Positions 45,558-57,479 of a stretch of 64,000 nucleotides of DNA are shown here, piece by piece. Each line of letters starts with the position of its first letter. Positions within the stretch are counted from its first letter, which is position 1. Where the stretch lies: NCBI RefSeq assembly GCF_023898315.1, contig NC_064619.1, forward strand, positions 480,169,376 to 480,233,375. Reading direction: 5' to 3'. Made by a program: the position numbers and the translations under genes. The notes under the pieces were generated by a model. The model saw only the letters and a list, made by a program, of their open reading frames with translations, made no database searches and was not told the origin of the DNA. This DNA is from Schistocerca nitens (taxonomy: Eukaryota; Arthropoda; Insecta; Orthoptera; Acrididae).

Positions 45558-46089
45558 TAGATTGAGGCTTTGCGTTTCCCTTTTCAGATTATCTAGCTTC
45601 CCTACTATGTTCAAGCTTCTGATATTGCACACCCCGACTCGTAGAACGTTACCCTTTCGTTGATTATTAAAATTCTTTCTCACGGTCACCTCCTCTTGGA
45701 GATCCGAATGGAGGACTATTCCGTAACCTTTTTCCGGATTGAGAGATCATCATGACACTTTTTCGAGTCCAGGCCACATGTACTCTGGATACTCGTTGAG
45801 TGTGTTGAATGCAGTGGGATGCATTGCCTTTGCATCCTCATGCCGTAGATCACTGCTGATTCTTCCTCCTTTAGGGGTACTTTCCAACCCGAAGGACAAG
45901 AGAGGGCCCTGAACCTCTGTTCTCTTCTCCACACTCTTTGACAAGGCCGTTGGCAGAATGAGGGTGACTTCTTATCCCGGAATTCTTCAGTCGAAATTAT
46001 TAATTATTAATCAAAATTTAAACGATGACGGGTTTCGAATCCGGCAACGCGGACGTTTTGACTACGAATGAAAGAAGCTACTCTGAGAT

Positions 46090-46700
46090 CACGGGTGTAC
46101 GTCTTGGCAACTGAAATAGAGACTCACCTAACGAAGCAACTGTTTTCCAGTCGTCCAAGGTCAAACCGATATGGTCACGAGACCAGAAGACGCGCTGCAG
46201 ACGATGTCGTGGTGTTAGCAAAGGCACTTGTGTAGGTTATCTGCTGCCATAGCCCATTAACGCCAAATTTCACCGGACTGTCCAAACCGATACGTCCATC
46301 GTATGCCCCACATTGAATTCTGTGGTTATTTCACGCAGTATTGCTTGCCAGTTAGCAATGACAACTCTACGCAAATGCCGCTGCCCTCTGTCGTTAAGTG
46401 AAGGCGGTCGGCCCCGGCGTTGTCCGTGGATAGAAGTAATGCCTGAAATTCGATATTTTCGGCACTCTCTTATCAGTGTGACTCTCGGAATTTTGAATTC
46501 CCTAACAATTATCGAAACTGAATGTCTCAAGTTTCTTGCTTTAACAACCATTCCTCGTTCAAAGTCTGTTAATTCCGTAGTGCGTCATAATCACTACGGA
46601 AACCTTCACACGGATCAAATGACAGCTCTGTCAATACACTGCTCTTGTATACTTTGTGTACGCAGTACTTAAGTCGTTGTCTCGGCCGCCGAATTCGCCT
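46090..46700 (-). pseudogene. Tc1-like transposase N-terminal half, decayed
   Basis: The minus-strand frame 46270-46551 reads MVVKARNLRHSVSIIVREFK, IPRVTLIRECRKYRISG, RRGRPPSLNDRGQRHLRRVV and REITTEFNVGHTMDVSVWTV, which are two DNA-binding helix-turn-helix blocks and the GRP linker of a Tc1-like transposase. Upstream text gives LTDFERG-like residues near 46560. Downstream it decays (LALMGYGSR.PT.VPLLT) and the catalytic domain is absent. It adjoins the 5' end of the family B copy. Confidence 0.75.
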
Positions 46701-47689
46701 GTTCTAAACACGATGGAGCACTTCTAGGGCACCAGCTCATCACCCTCAAACCAGTGGCTCGTAATTTACAGGAATTCGCGCGACCTGTACGTAGGCATAC
46801 GATGCCAAATACCTACAGAAACCTGCGAAGAATATTTCGATTCCTTCACGCTGAATAGCTGCTGAATTTCGTTCGAAAAGTGGAACAAAGCCTATGGAAA
46901 AGCTTTAAGCAGTTGGTCATAACGATTTGGCTCCTCGATGTATATCCATGTTTGTGGATCAATAATTTTATGCATAATAATATACTGAGCGTGCCGATGA
47001 TACCCGTTGTTCCTGACAGGAGTCATTGTCCTCTCATCTTTCGTCCAGTGAAGATGGTTTGCTCACTCCTTCTTTCAGCTTTTCTCTAAAGTGGATGGGT
47101 CACTGTGTTAATCTAGAAAGACATTTTATAACTGACTATATAAAATTTCTAAATAACACTTCAAGTATCTTCGTACATATGGGCCTAAATAAAGGTTAGC
47201 AGCACTGGGGGCGGCTACGAAGTAAACAGGATATTGGAGAAAAACAAATAAATAAATAAAAACCAGTCATTATGGCTAGTATCAGTCACGTCATACAACC
47301 ATCGCAACAGTTCATAAGCGATGGGCCGAGTACACTGCTCGCGACAGGAACCGCTGGCATGCACTTCGCACGTCCGTCTATTTGCAAACCCACGCCAAAC
47401 CTCAGTAGTCCGCTGTGCCGCTGCGGCTTACTTGACTCACATCAAGAGAGCCCTCCACCGCCAAGTTGTTGTTGGTCAGGCCACAAACTCACTCCTGCTC
47501 TGTCCAACGCACAGCTCCCTCTTCCCAGCTGCCAGGCGCCACCCAACTCGAGCAGCAACACAGAGCGAGCTTTCAAGTAGGCGGTTCGCAACTGATCAAA
47601 CATCGCGAATAACGGCACATTTACAGAAGTAAATAACCCTCAAAATGTAAATAAGGTTGGAGAATAAGCTATAGCCAATGAGATACGCA
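46701..47689. other. Intergenic stretch, no gene seen
   Basis: Two overlapping frames of about 100 codons at 47272-47580 and 47321-47632 lie in a proline/serine/cysteine-rich, GC-moderate patch. Neither shows a domain, and both cannot be real. Nothing else recognised. Confidence 0.4.
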
Positions 47690-48110
47690 TAATTACATGG
47701 TGGGACAAATAAAAGTGACCCTGACGAGCGGATAATATTGCACGTGAATTTGTGGCAGCATTAACGGAGGAGGAAAATACCTACAGTTACTGCCAACAGG
47801 ATGGAGAAACTGCACACACAGCCAGCTCAACCTTGCATCACATTTACACAATTTTAAAGCCTGAAAGAGATGTTAGCAATCCAGTCGCGGCCCCAGCTGG
47901 GCACAGGTTACCTGATCTGTCAGTGTGCGATGACTTCGAGTGGGGAGCCCTCAAGAGTAAGGTGTATTGCAAAAACCCTCATAGTCTTCAAAAACTGCAG
48001 CAGAACGTTTAGTATGAGATTGAAGCAACTCCAACAGTTAAACTTCGATTCGCCTTCAGGGTTTAAAAGTGCCAAGAAATCGATGGTGGACACTGTCAAT
48101 ATCTGCTATA
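47690..48110 (+). pseudogene. Mariner-like transposase C-terminal fragment
   Basis: The frame 47752-48012 gives YSYCQQDGETAHTAS with the second catalytic aspartate, then LPDLSVCDDFEWGALKSKVY, a version of RSPDLSVCDFFLWGxLK, and NPHSLQKLQQNV before a stop. YEIEATP-like text follows. The upstream GGTGGGACAAATAAAAGTGA (47700-47719) may be a terminus of the same element. Confidence 0.7.
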
Positions 48111-48598
48111 GTCATATTAGTGCTGTATTTCCTTTCCTCTGTTGTGTTTCTTTGTACCCTGAGACTCTGTTCTCCGGGCCACTTTCTTTTACCCCACCCT
48201 GTGTGAGGAGGTGCAACTGTAAATTTTGGTGGAGTAGGAAAACATTACTGAAACCACCAGCTGTATCCAACGTGGAACGTCCAGTACGCTAAGACTATAA
48301 TCTCACTCAGATTAAGTTATCTTTCAGCATGAAGAAAAGAAAAACGAAATGAAGACACCTCACATTTAATCTTCACTACTGTCTCCTAAGGGGAGCCATT
48401 CAATCTAGGATCGTAGTAAGCCAAAATTAACGCGAACGAAGCTGTTAAATCATGTCTCCCTAGTAATAGACGATGAAGCGATCGCTAGGGGACACATCAA
48501 TGGTTACATGGAGTGTGAAGACAGTTTAAAGCGTCACACTGTGAATCCGTCAGACTTGGGAGTCACTACAGTTTGAAGAAAGGACATTGTTGCTAAAA
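48111..48598. other. Intergenic stretch, no gene seen
   Basis: Nothing recognised apart from the tail of the transposase fragment. Confidence 0.4.
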
Positions 48599-48609
48599 CT
48601 AAAAACTAG

Positions 48610-48813
48610 AAAAATGGCTTGGTTCAGATGGCTCTGAGCACTATCGGACTTCACATCTGAGGTCATCAGTCCCCTAGAACTTAGAACTACTTAAACCTAA
48701 CTAACCTAAGGACATTACACACACCCAAGCCGAGGCCGGATTCGAACCTGCGACCGTAGCGGTCGCGTGGTTCCAGACTGACGCGCCTAGAACCGCTCGG
48801 TCACACCGGTCGG
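48610..48813 (-). repeat. tRNA-headed SINE (Leu/Ser-like head, body X)
   Basis: On the minus strand GCCGACCGGTGTGACCGAGC, B box GGTTCGAATCC and body X (GGTTAGTTAGGTTTAAGTAG) are followed by GAGCCATCTGAACC. The 11-bp TSD CTAAAAACTAG is exact (48599-48609 and 48814-48824). Confidence 0.9.
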
Positions 48814-48824
48814 CTAAAAACTAG

Positions 48825-49220
48825 CCTATAAATTTCTAAATCGCAGCAGGCTGTAAAATGTTTCAGGATTTGAGTGCATACATTGAGGCTTCTGCACCAT
48901 TATCTTTAAGAGACGTAGTTGAACGACGAAAATATCCTTCTGGTAGGGCATTACAGCCCTCATAGAAAAAGTCAGTACCAGTGGCGAGGGTTTTGAAGAA
49001 GCCATACCATTCTGCGTCTCCTCTACTCAGTACCCTCTTACAAGAAGTTGCTGGACAGCCATAATGGTCTGCGGTCAGTTCCTTTAGCTGGCTCCACATT
49101 AAACATTCGCTAACGATGCTAACCCTATCTATCCGTTCCTTCGTCCTTTTCCCCCTGAGGGCATTTCCATATGTTCAGACTGTTAGAGGATGGATACTTG
49201 GCGATATTTATAATCTGACG
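48825..49220. other. Intergenic stretch, no gene seen
   Basis: A 78-codon minus-strand frame at 48863-49099 has no recognisable domain. Confidence 0.4.
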
Positions 49221-49450
49221 AAAAAGAAAAAAGGAATGAAATGATCGTGTGGCATTTATAGCCGGAGAAGTTTGGCCGCTAGGTGAAGCTCTTATTTCAG
49301 GCGAAGTCACATTAGGCGACTTACGCGTCGGTGATGATGAAATGATGATGAGGAGAGCACAACACCCAGTATACGAGCCGAGAAAAATCACCAACCCGGC
49401 TGGGAATCGAACCCAGGCCAGCTGCATGATAAGCAAACACGTTACCACTT
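49221..49450 (-). repeat. tRNA-headed SINE (third head, body Z)
   Basis: The minus strand contains GTGGTAACGTGTTTGCTTAT, B box GGGTTCGATTCCC, then TGGTGATTTTTCTCGGCTCG. Body Z has ATCATCATTTCATCATCACC and AGCGGCCAAACTTC. Its head agrees best with the copy at 21811-22056. The TSD is unclear. Confidence 0.8.
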
Positions 49451-49709
49451 TTTTTAATCTCATTTTGCTCGTAATTGATCGTTGTATTTGTTCGGGGCGG
49501 ACGTCCTACGAGACTTGTTGAAGTTCATCGTTGATACATTAACTCGGCCTTTTTACTACAGAGGGCAGCTAACCCTCTGACCCTCTGATCGAACACGTTG
49601 AGCTACCGTAACGGAAAGCAAAAAGAGTAACTGGGAGCTACGCGTGTAGTAGGCTTTTCACAATTTTGAGGATTTTCCAGATCCCAGTTCCGACGTAAAA
49701 CATAATTTG

Positions 49710-49732
49710 CGTGCGCGCGCGCGCACGCGCGC

Positions 49733-49793
<61 letters not shown>
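49710..49793. repeat. (GC)n(GT)n dinucleotide microsatellite
   Basis: Alternating purine-pyrimidine sequence: about 37 bp of GC repeats with one interruption, passing directly into about 47 bp of GT repeats, then a G-rich run to 49811. Open frames across it are artefacts of composition. Confidence 0.98.
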
Positions 49794-49799
<6 letters not shown>

Positions 49800-49815
49800 G
49801 GGCGGGGGGTGCGCA

Positions 49816-50234
49816 CGCATATTCGTTTGAGCCGGAATATCAGGGAAGCGTTTTATTCCTTGTTTATAGAAATTTTTAATGTAGTATATTAATTACACTC
49901 TTCTCTCAATATTTTAGAATGGGTGCTGGAGACCTCAAAGATATCATAAACTAAAAATAACAGATTCATTATCTGCATTATATCCCAGTAGATTAAGCTA
50001 TGTAAAAAGTTACCATACGCACTTGTGAAATAGTCCAAGAATTGTATAAGTGTAAAAATGAGCACTAACTCAAAAGAATGTAGAGCTTTTGTAGGTGACT
50101 GTACAGCTGTTGCACACTTTTAAAAAATCATGTTTGTGCTATCAGGTCTACAATTGTATGTTTATTCTCTGTCAGTTTCAATTAAAGCAATCATCTTCAC
50201 ATGAGAAAAGTGTAAGTTACAAAAATGACGGATA
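49816..50234. other. Intergenic stretch, no gene seen
   Basis: AT-rich; nothing recognised. Confidence 0.4.
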
Positions 50235-50236
50235 TA

Positions 50237-52153
50237 CAATGACAGAAGAAATCACAACACCAAAAGATAATTAACGTAGGTAATAAAATTTCGGGAGTAC
50301 AGTTGTCCAGGTAACATATTTAAGTGATTAATATCGCAAGATCACAGGTTAATGTGTGTGATAAACCATTTCGAAGGTGAAATGATGGTACACTAATAAC
50401 TGGTGTAACCGCCAGAATGTTGAATGCAAGCTTGAAAACGTACATGCATTGTGTTTCACAGGATCAAGTTCCTTGCCTGTTACACTTGGTCGGTCAATAC
50501 AGGGACGGTCAAAGCTGCTTTTGGATGATGCTGGAATTGTCGTCCTATGATGTCCCACACGTCCTCGATTGGAGACACATGGGGTAATCGAACAGACCAA
50601 GGCAACACGTAGACACTCGTAGAGCATGTTGGGTTACAACAGCTGTACGTGAGCGAGCGTTATCCTGTTGGAAAACACCTCTTGGAATGCTTTTCATGAA
50701 ACTGCAGGTGTAGGTCCAGAGTGTCTAGCACGCAGACAGATTGGTTGTAAGCCCTCAGCTTTCCTCCTCCTAGCCAACACACGCCAATAACTGAGGCAAT
50801 ATCAGCTGTCATCAGAACAAACGCTGCAGTGGCCTAACTCGGAGCTGTCCTTGAAGTAACCGATTGGTAACAGTTCATTGTATCACTGTGGAGCGAATTC
50901 CTGCTGAAATTGCTGCTTCAGATGCAGTACGAAGCGTCAGATCCATAGGCTGAACACGATAGTCTTCCCTCTCGGTAGTGCAGCGAGACCGTGCGGAGCC
51001 CGGGCTTCTAGCGACCGTACATTTTCATGATCACCGCTACCAGCGATCATGTTTCAGTGGCTACATTCTATATCGACATCTACATCTACATTTATACTCC
51101 GCAAGCCACCCAACGGTGTGTGGCGGAGGGCACTTTACGTGCCACTGTCATTACTTCCCTTTCCTGTTCCAGTCGCGTATAGTTCGCGGGAAGAACGACT
51201 GCCGGAAATCCTCCGTGCGCGCCCGAATTCGTGATCTCCTCGGGAGGTATAAGTAGGGGAAGCAATATATTCTATACCTCATCCAGAAACGCACCCTCTC
51301 GAAATCTGGACAGCAAGCTACATCGCGATGCAGAGCACCTCTCTTGCAAGGTGTGCCACTTGAGTTTGCCAAACATCTCCGTAAAGCTATCACGCTTACC
51401 AAATAACCCTGTGACGAAAAGCGCCGCTCTTCTTTGGATCTTCTGTATCTCCTCTGTCAACCCGACCTGGTACGGATCCCACACTGATGAGCAATACTCA
51501 AGTATAGGTCGAACGAGAGTTCTGTAAGCTACCTCCTTTGTTGATGGACTACATTTTCTAAGGACTCTCCCAATGAATGTCACCCTGGCATCCGCCTTAC
51601 CAACAATTAATTTTATATGACAATTGTTCCGCTATCATATAATCATACGATAAACGATCCTTCTTTCTATGTATTCGCAATACATTACATTTGTCGATGT
51701 TAAGGGTCAGTTGCCACTCCCTGCACCAAGTGCCTATCCGCTGCAGATCTTCCTGCATTTCGCTGCAATTTTCTAATGCTGCATCTTCTCTGTATATTAC
51801 AAGTATTATGCAGTATCGCAGAAGGAACATCCAACTTCTCGTAGCCCTACTACACGATCTCGTTCAAACCTGGTGAAGTGTTGACAATGTCGTCTTCGTC
51901 ACAGTAAAGGCATTCTTTACTGACATCAACTCACCACGTCCAATCTCAGAAATAACTAACGCTCATGACCATTACAGCGTGTACCTAAAGCAAACCAGAT
52001 TTGCATCCTCATAGTGGCGCTACTAGCGCCGCTCTTATGCGACTGCTGCGAAATTTGAATAGGCATCATTTTTCATATTTGGAAACATGGCTACCAACTT
52101 TCGATTATGCCGCACAACTCCTTCTTGGTGTTGCGATTTTTTTTCCGTCAGTG
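50237..52153 (-). mobile_element. Tc1-like transposon, split by a family C retrotransposon
   Basis: The left end (TA then CAATGACAGAAGAAATCACA) and the right end (complement CACTGACGGAAAAAAAATCG) form inverted repeats of about 28 bp. The right-hand TA has changed to TG. The minus strand between them is transposase-derived: near 51810-51920 the N-terminal helix-turn-helix text, then after the insertion the remainder, badly decayed with internal deletions (50237-51060). A family C copy (51074-51799) interrupts the N-terminal region; host text resumes as CAGTATCGCAGAAGGAACAT. The element is dead. Confidence 0.8.
51074..51799 (-). pseudogene. Non-LTR retrotransposon, family C, 5'-truncated copy
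   Basis: It begins on the plus strand with the family's 3' tail complement (ACATCTACATCTACATTTAT). The minus-strand frames 51272-51583 and 51597-51830 read FIGRVLRKCSPSTKEVAYRT, RPILEYCSSVWDP, KIQRRAALFVTG and QEDLQRIGTWCREWQLTLN. Only the part downstream of the FADD box remains, and the YLGV segment is deleted between the two frames. The frame 51597-51830 runs from transposon into retrotransposon sequence and is not a natural protein. Confidence 0.85.
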
Positions 52154-52155
52154 TG

Positions 52156-55100
52156 GAATAGACAAGAGCATAATAGTAAAGGGAGGAATTTTAAAACCAT
52201 AGTACTTACATAGTGTAGATCAATGCACCAAACAAACCGTTTTCGTCAAATATTGCCCAACCAAATGTAGAACATATGTAATTGTTAGAATAGTTTGTCT
52301 TAACGCAGTCCATAAAACATGCAGTGCCTTAGCACAGTTAAATAGTGTACACTTGGTCATAACGCCACGCTAAATACTTGACACGATAGAACTATCAGTG
52401 TTATAAATATTACGTGATTACCAATGACGTCAAACTGAAGCACATACAAAGTGTGAATACTTTTAAGGTCACAAATGTTTTTTGGTCTAGTCAAAGATTA
52501 CAGTAACATACATAACGTGGCGTCCTTTGCGTGGACAACAGCATAAATACATAACCTGTTACAATGTGGTGCATCGACTCTAGCCTTACAGAAATTAAAA
52601 GAAGGTATTTATCTGAACTAAACACTGTGAAAGGAGCCAATGTAAAGGACTATAATAGAATAGAACATTAAAAGCTGTTAGACTTAGTGATAATTGAAAA
52701 TGAAGCAATTACATATATAGATCGACAAAGGCAATAAAAGTATGAGAAGAGTTAAAAACAAGATTAAATAACCATTGATACTGTCTAACTTTAAAATTGT
52801 GTCAAAGTAACTACGAGATCTTATGAAACTAACCAACTAATAAAAGTAAAATTTGGCTCTTGAGAGAACGATCAAATGACAGTAAAAGCTCCGTAGAAGG
52901 ATCACAGTTTTGCACATGTAGACAACTGAATATATCTGTCTAGATGTTATGAGTATTAGTTTATATATGAGGCAATGAAGGTAGCATATCCAATTCAATA
53001 ATTATATAATAGCACTTTACAGTAAGAAAGCCCACAACTAAATGTAATCCCCAGGAATGTAAATCTTGGACCCCGCCATGTAACGTCTAAGTAACAACCT
53101 TAAAGTGGTAGGTTCTGTAAATCCCAATAATCAGTTGACGTATGTGAGGAACCTAGTCCTCGGGCTACATATAGCACAAAAATTAGACCTCTAGTACGGA
53201 TGGTGTAAATCCCTAGTACACTATGATCTATACCTCAAATCTGTCTAGAACTTAAATATTAAGTGCCTTTTTACGCGGTATTTGGATCTCGAGTGACGGA
53301 GAATCATGGCGTCAGGTATGTGAAACTAAGGCCTCTGGTGTGAGGTAATGTAACCATTAACTAACAGATGAGCTGCATCTTGAGTATATGTCTCCGATTA
53401 GGTAATGGAGTTACTAACTGGTCAATTAAGGCAACGTTTTTAGAGGCAAATACTCATACCATGCAATTAGGCAACTGATCCCTTTGACAATCACATTGTA
53501 TTTCTACCATTGGCAGTTATACCATTTTAATTTTAAGCGTGGAGTTATAGTGAAGTGTGCACTACGGTGTGTTTATATCGACTTTGATAAGACAGATTAT
53601 TATAACAGTTATGTATGTTCTTTCATTTGGCTGAGTCATATATGACGAAAATGTATGTTGGATCCATTGATGTACACTGTAAGTACTAAGGTTTTAAAAT
53701 AACCTTTTTAACTCTTCCATTATCTATGATGCTTGTGTGTATCATATATTCGTCTTTTTTGTAACTTATGCTTTTCTCCTTTGAAGATGAATATGAATTT
53801 TTCCAGTCAAAATAGTTTAACGTTTTCATTATAATGAATGATAAAATCCGTTTCTTTTTGGGATTAACGACGTAATACGAGGAATACTTTCTCTGTTAAT
53901 AATAAACCATGCTATAGTCCGCCAGAAAAAAAGGGACGGCAATGTAATTTATAATTGTGGCATCGTCTAGTGGTGTACAATTCACTAACTTGTATAAACA
54001 TACACTTCCGGACCAATTTCTATAAAGCAACATTGTATGCAAAATTCCAAGTAAATCTGTTACAGGCACACATTTAAATGAAGAAAATGAAATACTTCAG
54101 AAAATTATTTAGACAGCTCTTCTCCTATTACCTAAGGGAAGAAAGCAAACTGTACTTCTGTGAGGAACTAGAAAACTTCGTTTGCGACAGGAGAGGCAGA
54201 CTAATCATAATCCTCAGCACTAAACTGAAAATTGCGACTAACTCTTTTTGACGGCTCCCTAGACATATTGTAATTAGACAACGTACCTTGTAGTGCTGCC
54301 TGCTTCGTATCGAAAAGGACACTCAACTCTAGTCGAATCTGTTCTTAGCTTTAGCTTGTATGTACCTGTTACGATTCTGTTTCATTACTTTTTATAATGT
54401 TAATACTTGTATAAGCTTATGATAATTTGTCACTTTTATTTTGAATGCGTCGTGTGGCGTACCATGGATAATATATTGATAATATATGGAAAGTACCAAC
54501 AGTTTTATAGTATTATAGCGTGCGAGACAGATGACTGGCGTCACGTATACACATGACCAGCCACATAAGCCCCTCTCTTCGTAAGAATGCAAAATCCTAA
54601 AATACGTCACTGTCCCTATTTAAAACTGATTAAAGGCTGCATGTAACTTCTCTGCTACGTTTGCTATACTGAACTGGTGCAGCGTTTGAGGTAACAGCTT
54701 TGCATTCATAGTGAGTGGGATCGAATTCTCGTTCAGACATCCCGATTTACGTTTTCAGTGATTTACACAAATCACTGTCGAATCCTTCTTCCATTCAAAA
54801 GAACTCATGGTCTACAGAAGTTTAAATCTTAAACTCCCATCCTTCTTTTGTATTCTGTAGGGATATCTTGGTGGTAGCTGCTGGAGGCCTACCATAATAC
54901 TATGTACTCTATTACATAACACACTTTACAGGATCTTATTTTATTTGCACATTAATAATGTTAGATGTAACTGTGACAATTTACTGAAGCCAATCATTCT
55001 TGTTTTACTACGAATGTAAAACGTTCGCATGGCCCCAGTGGTTGTTAAAACTATTAATAGGGAGGCATTTAACACTCGCAGTTCTGCACTGGATGCGAAA

Positions 55101-55184
55101 CTTAGTCAGAACTGTAAAATTTGTTTTCTGAAACGAAAAGTCACGTCACTTGCGTAGCAATTGTGATTTATCCTCTGGAAGTGC
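52156..55184. other. Intergenic stretch, no gene seen
   Basis: About 3 kb of AT-rich DNA without long open frames (longest near 72 codons) and without a repeat family I recognise. It is the longest unannotated block and could be intronic, intergenic or very old repeat sequence. Confidence 0.45.
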
Positions 55185-55830
55185 TCGAGACATCTGCATC
55201 TACGTGCCTACTCTGCAGTTCACAAAAAAATGGTTCAAATGGCTCTGAGAACTATGGGGCTTAACATCGGAGGTCATCAGTCCCCTAGAACTTAGAACTA
55301 CTTAAACCTAACCAACCTAAGGACATCACACACATCCATGCCCGAGGAAGGTTTCGAACCTGCGACCGTAGCAGTCACACGGCTCCTGACTCAAGGGCCT
55401 AGAACCGCTCGGTCACCACGGTCGGCTGCAGTTCACACCTGAGTGCTTGACAGAAGGTTCATACAACTACGTGGAATATTTCCGTTCTCAGATAGCACGT
55501 GGGATAGACCTTTCCGTCCGTGATCAGATTTCTCGTATTTTACTACGGTGGTCATTTTCCCGATGTAGGTGTGAGTCAATAAATATTAATCCATTCGAAA
55601 GACAAATAGGGTGACTAAATTTTCGTGAAAAGATCCGTACGCATCGAAAAATATCTTTTGTGTTATTGATAACCATCCTTTTGAACTTTTTCGATATCTT
55701 CGTCGAACGTATCTGTTAAGTATTTCCAGCCACACTCCAGAAGCGGGGACAGGCAAGTGTAGTGTAGCCAGGGTGTTTAGTACATTTGTTGCATCTTCGA
55801 AGTATTATGTCAATAAAACGTGTACTTTGA
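55185..55830 (-). pseudogene. Non-LTR retrotransposon, family C (second subfamily), 3' fragment
   Basis: On the minus strand, decayed text from about 55830 reads TTLATLHLPVP, then KVQKDGYQ and HRENDHRSKIREI, and ends with GTAGGCACGTAGATGCAGAT, the hexamer-type tail. It matches the 3' part of the copy at 19305-20262. A SINE sits within its last 250 bp. Confidence 0.65.
55225..55425 (-). repeat. tRNA-headed SINE (Leu/Ser-like head, body X)
   Basis: Minus strand: GCCGACCGTGGTGACCGAGC, a B box with one extra change (GGTTCGAAACC), and body X (GGTTGGTTAGGTTTAAGTAG) ending ATTTGAACCATTTTTTT. The 12-bp TSD CTGCAGTTCACA is exact (55213-55224 and 55426-55437). It sits inside a family C fragment. Confidence 0.9.
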
Positions 55831-57479
55831 TACGCATTGTGACTGAGACTTTCGTTCTATGTAATTTTTTATCTTAATCTGATGGTAGTTTCAGGTTTGT
55901 TGATTGTCTGGTTCCAGTACAAAACTATTGCACATTTATTTAATTACCAATTTCCTTAACACCAATTTCATATATGTGCAAATATCGCTGAACACATGAA
56001 ACTCTATTAGTAAATCTACACCTTGTATTTTACTTCTGTATAATGTTGATGTATCGAGTGAATGCAATGAAAATTGTATGGTGTACTCGTATTTATTCAG
56101 ATACTATGAATGAAAGTTGAAATTAATATCTACGTTTTATAATCGAATTAGGGACAAGGGAAACAACTGACAGCAATTGGAGAGCGGAAAGATGGAGTGA
56201 GAGGATGGCGGTAAGTTAGAAGGGAAACGTTGTATGTACTGAAGAAGAAAGAATACTTTGAGACAATGTTTAGACTGCGACCTGTGGAGAAGATGGAGAA
56301 GGGAACAGAAGGAGGTACTGTAGGGAGAAGAAGTTGAGATGAAGCTATTTTAAGACTGTGTTGTAATGAAGAGAGATGTCTCGAACAGTAATGGCATCAT
56401 GTTAGTTTTGGGCGACAAGAGAGATTGATCGACAGATGGAAGCAAAAGCTGAGTTTTTTTGTTGTAGAAGATTTCAAGGAAGAAGAGAAGAACACTAGAG
56501 AACAAGAATTGTTTAATGGCGGACAGTGACTATGTTTAGCTGAAGAAAATTATTGACTGATTGGACACTTATTGAGGAATTATGAGCAGAAGAGGTGAAA
56601 GAAAAGTAATGGTGAGTGGAGAAAACTGTAGAACTTTATTTGCCAGTAAAGTAAGTGTACGTAGGCTGTGTCGCGCAGACCGACTGTGGCCTATGAACAA
56701 ACCGCGTTTATAAAGAATTAAAGGATACACTTTCGCAATAGACGGACTATTAAGAACACATTAATCACTTATGAGGTCATAAGATGTAATCTGTGTGTGA
56801 GAAATAGAAGTCTTAAAGAAACGGCATTTCGAATTAGCAAAGCTATTAACCGAGCAGGTGCACGATGTTAAGAGATAAACATTTGTGTTTTCACCAAATA
56901 TCCCATGCAAATCAATACTTACTTTTTTCCATAGCTTTTTCAAGACGCTTAACGTGCAGCTAACTGTTGTTTTGAGCGGAATTTTCATAGCATTAATTTT
57001 GGAGTATTTAGCAAATTTGAACTGAAGACAGCACCATTTTATGGAGTGGAGCGGTTCAGAGATACACTGCAGCAGCCAAAGCTAGGACTTCTCGGAGACA
57101 TGTCTTTGATAGTAGCCAACAAACAATAGCGGAAGCTGATTTATTAAGACTCAGAACGTCGTGGTCATTACTAAACCAATTTAGGCAAGTGACTTAATGG
57201 ACAAGAAAACATTCATATACAGTAGAAGATCAAATAATAAATATAAACTTATAGTGCAAAAGTGTGATAATAAACTACGAGTAAAGTTAACGGTAGCGCG
57301 TCCAACTGTAGTTGTTTGCACAAACACTAAATTCCAGTTGAATTAATGTTATTTATGATAAATTTTGAATATAACTTTGAGATTATGTGTAATTTATAAC
57401 ATATAAGCACTGGAAATATGGTGGAAGCTTTTTATAACACAGACTAATTAATCTGCTGAATATGTGCATAGGACAAGGA
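55831..57479. other. Intergenic stretch, one possible retrotransposon trace
   Basis: A purine-rich region at about 56150-56640 contains LIGHLLRNYEQ at 56557-56589, like the RDRLIGHLLRHEG segment of family B or E C-terminal regions. It could be a very old fragment. The rest is unassigned. Confidence 0.35.

Larger units (their letters stand above)
41046..46080 (-). mobile_element. Non-LTR retrotransposon, family B, nearly full-length copy with three nested insertions
   Basis: Read on the minus strand from about 46080, a 5' leader (45560-46080) is followed by LVYNVRLNIVG-like endonuclease start text. The endonuclease proper (43331-43801) shows TIVQVYMTTSQG, NAVVGEGEEN, GTMNERGQRLIEFC and QLDYIMVKQRF. 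Then come a linker (42720-43049), RT (42195-42587: DKCVNYRTVSLTAHA, DDQFGFKKGK, EFFDLEKAFYN), the post-RT block (41348-41695: EFCHLGSRLTNDGRS, RMYVWSTAFYGSETWT) and the 3' end near 41050. Insertions are a SINE at 41759-41891, a SINE at 43786-43971 and a Tc1 element at 44136-45557. The RT aspartate box and other sites are damaged, so it is inactive. Confidence 0.85.

Noticed and set aside
46014-46075. tRNA-like B box in the family B leader (GGGTTTCGAATCCGGC)
   Set aside because: The spacing in the box is wrong by one base and no A box is evident, so a pol III promoter is not supported.
47272-47632. Two overlapping frames of about 100 codons
   Set aside because: They overlap in different frames, show no domain, and the composition alone explains the openness.
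49638-49892. Open frames across the GC/GT microsatellite
   Set aside because: Dinucleotide repeats give stop-free dipeptide repeats on both strands.
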